Assembly (NCBI GenBank): GCA_014859215.1
Contig: JACUUS010000023.1
Location: 1 to 18,523, forward strand
From: Dehalococcoidia bacterium
Lineage (GTDB): Bacteria; Chloroflexota; Dehalococcoidia; SZUA-161
Direction: 5' to 3'
DNA length: 18,523 nucleotides
The notes below the pieces were generated by a model, which worked only from the letters and a program-made list of their open reading frames with translations, ran no database searches and was not told the DNA's origin. The translations under genes were made by a program, and so were the position numbers. Below, in pieces: positions 6,971 through 12,110 of the stretch (positions within the stretch are counted from its first letter, which is position 1; each line of letters begins with the position of its first letter).

Positions 6971-8630
6971 CATAAAGGGACTCAGCTTCAGCTACGGGGA
7001 CGCCGCCAACGCCGCCCTGCGGGACATCAACCTGTGCATTGAGGACGGGGAGTTCGTGCTGATCACGGGGCCTTCGGGCTGCGGCAAGTCCAGCCTCTGC
7101 CGCTGCTTCAACGGCCTTATACCCCATTTCTACGGCGGGACAATAGCCGGCGAGATCAGGGTCCAGGGGCTCGACGTGCTCAGGCACAGGACGAGCGAGC
7201 TGGCGACGCGGGTAGGCATGGTCTTCCAGGACCCGGAGAACCAGATCGTGGCAGTGGATGTGGAGCGCGAAATAGCCTTCGGACTGGAGAACCTGGGCAT
7301 TCACTGCGATGTAATAGCGAAGAGGGTGGAGGAATCGCTGGATACTCTGGGGATATCCGCTCTCCGGAACCGGCAGGTGCAGGAGCTTTCAGGCGGGGAG
7401 AAACAGAAGGTCGTTATCGCTTCGGTCCTGGCCCTGCACCCGGACATCCTGGTGCTGGACGAGCCGACCTCCGAGCTCGACCCCCGGGGGGCCGAGGAGG
7501 TGCTGTCTATGGTGCAGCGACTCAACGATGACCTCGGCATAACGGTGGTCCTTGTCGAGCACCGTCTGGACAGGGTCGTGCACCTGGTTGACAGGATGGT
7601 GGTGATGGACCGGGGCAGGATCATAGCCGATGCAGACGCCAGGACCGTCCTGGCCAACGGGGACCTGGGCAGAGTCGGGGTCGGAATCCCGCCCATTGCG
7701 CGGATCGCCCAGCAGTTGAGAGGCAGGGGACTCTGGACGGGCGAGATACCCCTTACCGTCAAGGAAGGACGCAGCCTGTTGAAGGACATCTTCAGGGAAG
7801 CGAGAAACGGCTCACTGGCTGAGTCCGCTCCCGGCGCGGGTAAACCGCTGGTTGAGATGGAGAAGGTCTGGTATGCCTATCGCCACGGAAGCACCGCGCT
7901 CAGGGATGTGGACCTCACCGTGCGGGAGGGCGAGTTCGTCGCCGTCATGGGCCGCAACGCTTCCGGTAAGACCACGCTGGCAAAGCACATAATCGGGCTC
8001 TTACGACCGTCAAAAGGCAGGGTGAGGGTAACGGGGCTGGATACGAGGTCGGCGAGCGTTCCACAGCTCGCCCGGAATGTGGGGTTCATCTTCCAGAACC
8101 CGAACGACCATATCTTCTCTGATACCGTAGAGGAAGAGATAGCGTTCATTCTCAAGAACAGGGGGCTCCGGACCGGGGAAATAGCGCCGGCGGTTGACGA
8201 GATGCTCGAGATGTTCGGCCTGGAAGCGTACAGGAAACAGTACCCGCGCTCGCTAAGCGGAGGAGAAAGGCAAAGGGTGGCTATGGCGTCTGTTCTTATC
8301 GCGCGGCCGCAGGTCCTGATCCTGGACGAGCCCACGCGGGGAATGGAATACAGGCTCAAGCACGAGCTTATGCGCTTTCTGGACGGCTACCGCCGGAAAG
8401 GAAACGCCGTGGTCCTCGTCAGCCATGATGTGGAGACGGTAGCGGAGTACGCCGACAGAGTGGTGCTGATGAGCGAAGGGCGGGTGGTTGTGGATGGTCC
8501 AAAGCGCGATGTGCTGTCACGGGCGCTATTCTTCTCCCCGCAGATCAACCGGCTGATGCAGGCGTTTGAGAAGTACGGAGTGCCAGGGGATATACTGACC
8601 GTGGAAGAAGCGCTGGAGATGTTGGGGTGA
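6963..8630 (+). CDS. ecfA: Fused two-domain ECF ATPase (EcfA-EcfA')
   Basis: This cytosolic ATPase energises the ECF importer. At 555 aa it holds two complete ABC domains in one chain, so it replaces the usual EcfA1/EcfA2 pair. Domain 1: Walker A GPSGCGKSS (36-44), Q-loop Q89, LSGGE (142-146), Walker B ILVLDE (162-167), switch His200. A linker spans about 245-295. Domain 2: Walker A GRNASGKTT (330-338), Q378, LSGGE (431-435), Walker B LILDE (452-456), His488. All catalytic residues are present in both halves. In domain 2 the sequence after Walker B is PTRGMEYRLK, a variant D-loop typical of ECF ATPases. The start is TTG with GAGGAGGG about 6 bases upstream, overlapping ecfT by 8 bases. The last codons overlap the S-component start (GTGA). 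Confidence 0.93.
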   Translation: MIDIKGLSFSYGDAANAALRDINLCIEDGEFVLITGPSGCGKSSLCRCFNGLIPHFYGGTIAGEIRVQGLDVLRHRTSELATRVGMVFQDPENQIVAVDVEREIAFGLENLGIHCDVIAKRVEESLDTLGISALRNRQVQELSGGEKQKVVIASVLALHPDILVLDEPTSELDPRGAEEVLSMVQRLNDDLGITVVLVEHRLDRVVHLVDRMVVMDRGRIIADADARTVLANGDLGRVGVGIPPIARIAQQLRGRGLWTGEIPLTVKEGRSLLKDIFREARNGSLAESAPGAGKPLVEMEKVWYAYRHGSTALRDVDLTVREGEFVAVMGRNASGKTTLAKHIIGLLRPSKGRVRVTGLDTRSASVPQLARNVGFIFQNPNDHIFSDTVEEEIAFILKNRGLRTGEIAPAVDEMLEMFGLEAYRKQYPRSLSGGERQRVAMASVLIARPQVLILDEPTRGMEYRLKHELMRFLDGYRRKGNAVVLVSHDVETVAEYADRVVLMSEGRVVVDGPKRDVLSRALFFSPQINRLMQAFEKYGVPGDILTVEEALEMLG

Positions 8631-9349
8631 ACAGACGCAGGCTGACGCTGATTCTTGCCCTCCTGGCGGGAGTAAGCGCGGTTGTTGCCGGAAGCCTTCT
8701 CGGGTTCGTCGGCTGGGGCCTGGCGGCTACGCTGCTAGTTACGCTGGCCCTTATTGCTTTCTTCTTCGAGTTTGAAAGCGGGGCGCTGGGTTCCAAGGAG
8801 ATCGCCCTGGTGGCCATGCTGGGCACACTTTCGGCTGCCGTAAGGGTCCCCTTCGCGGCGATACCCGGTTTCCAGCCGAGCACCTATCTCATAATCTGCG
8901 CCGGGTACGTGTTCGGGCCGGTGGCCGGGTTCATGGTGGGGGCTCTCACCGCCCTGATCTCGAACTTCTTTCTGGGCCAGGGACCGTGGACGCCGTACCA
9001 GATGCTGGCCTGGGGGCTGCTTGGCGCCGGCGCGGCATTCCTGAGACGGTTCAACCTGGGGAAGGTCCCGCTAATAGCGGTCGGCATCCTGGGAGGCTAC
9101 CTTTACGGCTGGATGGTGAATACCTGGTACTGGGCCGCGTTTATCTATCCCCTGACGTTCCGCACCTTCATCGTTTACCAGATGACAAGCATCTGGATGG
9201 ACACCTTCCACGCAGCGGGGAATGCTCTCTTCCTGGGCCTTTTTGGCATGAAGACAATCGGCATCCTGGAAAGGTTCCGCAAGAGGTTCAACTGGAGGCT
9301 GTCGGAAGACCCCGCGCGGCCGGTCACAGACTGTGGCAGACCCGCGTAG
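8627..9349 (+). CDS. ECF transporter S component (substrate-binding membrane subunit)
   Basis: This 240-aa integral membrane protein is the likely specificity subunit of the ECF importer. Two N-terminal helices (about 5-25 and 29-47) precede a core of about six helices, which is more than the usual six in total. Recognisable family features are the GSKEIALVAMLGTLSAAVRV helix, PGFQPSTYLIICAGYVFGP, and SNFFLGQGPWTPYQMLAWG. That last segment is typical of a widespread family usually annotated only as 'ECF transporter S component'. The predicted cobalamin-specific CbrT group is a candidate relation, which I cannot settle by eye. The GTG start overlaps the ATPase stop by 4 bases, making it the last gene of the operon. 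It ends in a polar cytosolic tail, 24 bases from the convergent HEPN gene, with no clear terminator between them. Confidence 0.85.
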   Translation: MNRRRLTLILALLAGVSAVVAGSLLGFVGWGLAATLLVTLALIAFFFEFESGALGSKEIALVAMLGTLSAAVRVPFAAIPGFQPSTYLIICAGYVFGPVAGFMVGALTALISNFFLGQGPWTPYQMLAWGLLGAGAAFLRRFNLGKVPLIAVGILGGYLYGWMVNTWYWAAFIYPLTFRTFIVYQMTSIWMDTFHAAGNALFLGLFGMKTIGILERFRKRFNWRLSEDPARPVTDCGRPA

Positions 9350-9373
9350 TCAGGTTTCTCTGCGAACTGATAT

Positions 9374-9808
9374 CTACTCATCAGTACACAGGATCGCCGC
9401 TGCCTTTTCAAGGAATCTGCCGGCAGAAGCAATCACTGCTTTGGCCCCGTCCATTGAGAAGCTTGATTCGTAATCGGCTGCCTCACGAAGACTCATAGCA
9501 TTCATGAAATCCCTGACGAACTGGATTTCCAGAAGACTTTCTTCCACATAAAGCGCTCTTAGTGCCACCGCCAGGCAGTAATGGCTTTTCTCGCGATAGC
9601 CCCTGGAATAGACAAGCGCTCTGGCCGCGTGGAAGATGGAGTAATACGCCTGGATTGTGGACCATTTGTACCTCTCGTTGTCAAATCCTGCCCTTGCATC
9701 CGCCAGGTCACTCCGGGCAACGATGATCTCTTTCCCGGCCAGTTCCTTTCCTCTGGGAAAAGGGACTATCTTTCCGCTATCCAGGCAGCGCCTAAATTCT
9801 TGATTCAA
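9374..9808 (-). CDS. HEPN-domain protein, toxin-like partner
   Basis: This 144-aa all-helical HEPN (PF05168-type) protein shows the core helices QAYYSIFHAARALVYSRGY followed by REKSHYCLAVALRALY. The Arg72-x3-His76 spacing approximates, but is one residue shorter than, the Rx4-6H motif of HEPN ribonucleases. RNase activity is therefore possible but not assured. The start is TTG at 9808 with GAGAGGG about 6 bases upstream. The start overlaps the end of the nucleotidyltransferase gene by 17 bases, so the two are translationally coupled, with the NTase first. HEPN/MNT pairs of known members act as type VII toxin-antitoxin modules in which the NTase modifies and silences the HEPN toxin. Others may be nucleotide-binding pairs of unknown role. 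Confidence 0.82.
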   Translation of the reverse strand: MNQEFRRCLDSGKIVPFPRGKELAGKEIIVARSDLADARAGFDNERYKWSTIQAYYSIFHAARALVYSRGYREKSHYCLAVALRALYVEESLLEIQFVRDFMNAMSLREAADYESSFSMDGAKAVIASAGRFLEKAAAILCTDE

Positions 9809-10358
9809 TGGAAGCCCTCTCCCACAAGGTTATACCCTTCTCTACTTCTCCCATGAAGGCTTGCCCCGCGACATCCGCCTGCAGGAGTTCAAGCGGGCTC
9901 TTAACTACAGGCTGCACGCGGATCTCTTCAAAACCGCGGGGCGGCCTGAAGCGGCTGATGGCATTGAGGACCTCCTCAGTGCTATGTGATACGATGAACA
10001 AGTCCAGGTCGCTGCTGGACGTATCTGCCCCCTGTGCACAGCTCCCATACAGCACTACCCGGGCCGAAACATCCTTCAGCTCTTCTACCAGTGGCTCTAT
10101 CAATAGCATGTTCAGCAGCCTCTTGAACTCGATGATTATGGGGTCGCAGGCATCGACGGAGTAAAAGAACATATTGCCTTCTTGCCTCCGCTTGACCGCG
10201 CCGGAGGAGTACAACTGATTTAGAGCGCGATTAGCGGATCCGTAAGCGATTCCGATCCTCCGAGCAATCTGCCTTTCGTAGAACTCCTTGTCCGGGAACT
10301 TGGCGAGAAGGCTGAGAACCTTCTGGTTGACCGTACTAACTAGATGCTCTTGGAACAT
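9792..10358 (-). CDS. wHTH-nucleotidyltransferase (MNT-like), antitoxin-like partner of HEPN
   Basis: This protein has two parts. Residues about 5-75 form a winged-helix DNA-binding domain (EFYERQIARRIGIAYGSANR, then a wing KRRQEGNMFFYSV). Residues about 85-188 form a minimal nucleotidyltransferase with YGSCAQGADTSSSDLDLFIV, giving Gly-Ser 105-106 and metal-binding Asp117 and Asp119. The third acidic residue is probably in the later IRVQPVV strand region, where I cannot pin it. Two ATGs are possible: 10370 lacks a ribosome site, while 10358 has GGAG six bases upstream, so I use 10358 (188 aa). The fused wHTH suggests the protein autoregulates, and a perfect palindrome lies at its promoter. 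It is encoded just ahead of the HEPN gene. Confidence 0.85.
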   Translation of the reverse strand: MFQEHLVSTVNQKVLSLLAKFPDKEFYERQIARRIGIAYGSANRALNQLYSSGAVKRRQEGNMFFYSVDACDPIIIEFKRLLNMLLIEPLVEELKDVSARVVLYGSCAQGADTSSSDLDLFIVSHSTEEVLNAISRFRPPRGFEEIRVQPVVKSPLELLQADVAGQAFMGEVEKGITLWERASIESRI

Positions 10359-10375
10359 GAGCTGCTCCATATTTC

Positions 10376-10416
10376 GAGTATATACTCATTATATCGAGTG
10401 ATAATAGTAAAAGCAA
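10376..10416 (-). promoter_or_regulatory. Promoter and palindromic operator of the NTase-HEPN operon
   Basis: On the minus strand, TTGCTT (10416-10411) and a perfect TATAAT (10393-10388) are separated by 17 bases. Directly downstream, at the expected transcription start, lies the perfect 12-base palindrome GAGTATATACTC (10376-10387). A further GAGT half-site sits at 10396-10399 in the spacer. A repressor bound here would block initiation; the wHTH of the adjacent NTase is the obvious candidate. Confidence 0.6.
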
Positions 10417-10432
10417 CCCCCTTGCGTGGGGG
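10417..10432 (-). terminator. Possible terminator hairpin after the 47-aa gene
   Basis: CCCCC-loop of 6-GGGGG, followed on the minus strand by TTGCTTTTA, a modest T-rich stretch. It lies about 120 bases downstream of the 47-aa gene and immediately upstream of the NTase-HEPN promoter, a sensible place to insulate the two. The stem is short and the T-run imperfect. Confidence 0.35.
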
Positions 10433-10551
10433 AGTCAGCAGCGGGAGTGCATGTGGAATCCGGCTATCTCAATCTTAATGAGTTAGCTCTTGAAGTCGAG
10501 CTGTCGAGATGGGTTCAGACCTCCTCAACCGGGAGGTTCTTTCAGCGCCTG

Positions 10552-10695
10552 TCAGCAGCCGGGCTCTCCCGGATGACCGCAGCACCTCTGTCTCTTGCGT
10601 ACCTTGATCAGGTTATTACGGAAGACGAGATAGATCTTTCGATGCAGCGGCATCGGCACGGCCATATTCGTGAAGATCGCTTTGAGACTCGGCAT
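10552..10695 (-). CDS. 47-aa Cys-rich small protein with CCGHPGEPGC tail
   Basis: This small gene encodes a basic 47-residue protein. It opens MPSLKAIFTNMAVPMPLH, continues through a hydrophobic/basic stretch (KIYLVFRNNLIKVRKRQ), and ends CCGHPGEPGC. The three Cys and the His suggest metal binding or a redox/disulfide site. The ATG at 10695 has GAGG six bases upstream (GAGGCCCTTTATG), which supports real translation. I recall similar short proteins with a CCGxxGEPGC end in Chloroflexota and other anaerobes, with no assigned function; that recollection is unverified. There is no signal peptide. It lies alone between the TIR-like gene and the NTase-HEPN pair, on the same strand. I see no convincing promoter directly ahead of it. 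Confidence 0.7.
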   Translation of the reverse strand: MPSLKAIFTNMAVPMPLHRKIYLVFRNNLIKVRKRQRCCGHPGEPGC

Positions 10696-10804
10696 AAAGG
10701 GCCTCGTTGCAGTGCTGACCCGGTTTCAGACGTTCAGCGCCAGGTGCACCATATCGGGTATGACACTGCCTGTCTGGAATTTGCAGCCAAACATAGTTGC
10801 CAAC

Positions 10805-10834
10805 TGGACATCACTTTTCACGATTGAGTGGACA
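10805..10834. repeat. Direct TGGACA repeats, possible insertion-sequence end
   Basis: TGGACA occurs at 10805-10810 and 10829-10834, separated by a stretch containing CACTTTTCACGATTGA. The pattern resembles the repeated terminal motifs of some IS21-family elements. No transposase is present. An 8-base repeat ATAGTTGC also occurs at 10793-10800 and 10843-10850. This may be a scar of a lost element, or chance. Confidence 0.2.
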
Positions 10835-10849
10835 CCTAATGTATAGTTG

Positions 10850-11806
10850 CTACCCGAAGCTAATCGGTCCGAACTGGATTTCATCTAATTTGTTGCCAAT
10901 TTGAAGTCTAAATGTTGCCCTGGCGGGGCAGAAATTCTCTGAGAAGACGACGTAGTCTAATTCGAAGGTGTTTGGTCCTTTCATCTCGTATAATCTATGA
11001 TAGCCAGTAAAGTCAATAATGAAGGGATTAAGACCTATTTGAGCTATGTGGGGAGTTGCGTGAAAAACGTAGAACGAATCAAGGTACCTATGTGAGGCAG
11101 GTGCGATAGATACTTGTGGGATTGTGACACCTTTCCATTTAAGTTCCACTGGCTCCATAATAGTCGAATCGCCGCTCGAAAAGTCTCTTACCCTTTCCAA
11201 ATACGCAACACACTGGCGTGCCATCTTCCTTCTGTGTAGATTCCGAACTTTGATGTGACAAAAGCGCGCCATCGATTTGGCGGGAGAATGATAAACATCT
11301 TCTTGTCTGCCAACTCTTTCCAGCAAGAGTTCATTTCTCCAAGTTGGGTCCCATTGCGCTCTAACTCTTTCCGCAATCACATCTGGCAACAGGTGCCTGT
11401 CCGTAAATCGGATGCAGTTAGCTTGGATGAACTTCAGAATTCCGTCATCTTGCTTGACGCCTTCCTCTTGAAAGATCAAGGGTTCAATGTCTAGATAGGC
11501 AGCTATGGATAGCTCCTGATGCGAGAAAAGTGAGCCGCGGTGGAAAGATGGCATATCTGTCGAGTCTGCGTTTAATTTCTCTCTTCTGAAATCTATGAAA
11601 AGGAAGTATTCAGATTCGCCTAACCTTTGAAAGATGTTCTCCTTCAAGCCTTTCAAAGTTTGTTCCCCCACGGCGATATAGGGGTCGAAATGCATCTCCC
11701 CTAACTTATCAAATACTCTTTGAGCTATCATGAGTTCGTCGGTATTTCTCTGCTGCCCGCAACTGATAAATACCCTTGCTTGAATTCTCTTGGTTGCGTC
11801 GATCAC
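10850..11806 (-). CDS. TIR-like domain protein with beta-rich C-terminal domain, putative defence effector
   Basis: This 318-aa soluble protein starts at GTG with AGGA about 7 bases upstream. Residues about 9-150 resemble a TIR-like nucleotide-binding fold. It opens with RVFISCGQQ as the first strand, has an FLFIDFRRE strand at about 68-75, and then RGSLFSHQELSIAAYL, whose Glu98 is a candidate for the catalytic Glu of NAD-cleaving TIR enzymes. A segment TWRNELLLERV follows. Residues about 180-318 look beta-rich (ARFCHIKVRN, VELKWKGVTIPQVSI, FELDYVVFSENF, ATFRLQIG) and may be a sensor or binding domain. No transmembrane segment or partner gene is evident. GC is visibly lower than in flanking operons (23 of 60 bases at 10861-10920 against 38 of 60 at 16261-16320), which suggests acquisition. 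The TIR assignment is by pattern, not alignment. Confidence 0.6.
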   Translation of the reverse strand: MIDATKRIQARVFISCGQQRNTDELMIAQRVFDKLGEMHFDPYIAVGEQTLKGLKENIFQRLGESEYFLFIDFRREKLNADSTDMPSFHRGSLFSHQELSIAAYLDIEPLIFQEEGVKQDDGILKFIQANCIRFTDRHLLPDVIAERVRAQWDPTWRNELLLERVGRQEDVYHSPAKSMARFCHIKVRNLHRRKMARQCVAYLERVRDFSSGDSTIMEPVELKWKGVTIPQVSIAPASHRYLDSFYVFHATPHIAQIGLNPFIIDFTGYHRLYEMKGPNTFELDYVVFSENFCPARATFRLQIGNKLDEIQFGPISFG

Positions 11807-12110
11807 TTGTATATCCTATCCGAATCCGAACTTCCTATAGCCTCTCATTCCGTCGATGCCTATTGTAAGTCTTGCCAAGACTACATGTTATAACTGGTCA
11901 CTTCTTCATGAACTAGGAGCACCTTGCTATAGTGCTTATTCAATGCTTCCCGGAACGCGCAATTGCGGGCATGATAGCCGAACAGGTAGGTTTCGTCAAG
12001 CAGCTGTACGTGATCGAGCATCCGGATACCGCGGCCTTCCCAGCCTCCCAACTTTCGCGAGTATGCTGGTTTCCTGCTATAATGGGAACTGAGAGGAAAT
12101 CCGAATACAG
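11807..12110. other. Intergenic region with a possible gene remnant
   Basis: About 300 bases lie between the TIR-like gene and hypF. The left half is AT-rich with nothing recognisable. From about 11941 composition rises, and a short plus-strand frame reads AGMIAEQVGFVKQLYVIEHP-like sequence without a ribosome site. This could be debris of an older gene upstream of hypF. The hypF promoter is at the right end. I see no tRNA or attachment site. Confidence 0.35.
12075..12083 (+). promoter_or_regulatory. Extended -10 promoter for hypFCDE
   Basis: TGC followed by a perfect TATAAT (12078-12083) forms an extended -10 element. The -35 position holds only a weak TTCGCG-like hexamer (12054-12059), which extended -10 promoters tolerate. 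The predicted start is near 12090, about 20 bases before the hypF GTG. Confidence 0.5.

Noticed and set aside
10519..10537. ACCTCC/GGAGGT hairpin as a terminator just after the 47-aa gene
   Set aside because: The 6-bp stem has a 7-base loop and no T-run on the minus strand; too weak to call.
10426..10827. 133-aa plus-strand open frame
   Set aside because: It runs antisense to the better-supported 47-aa gene, has no family resemblance, and its GTG start falls in the loop of a hairpin.
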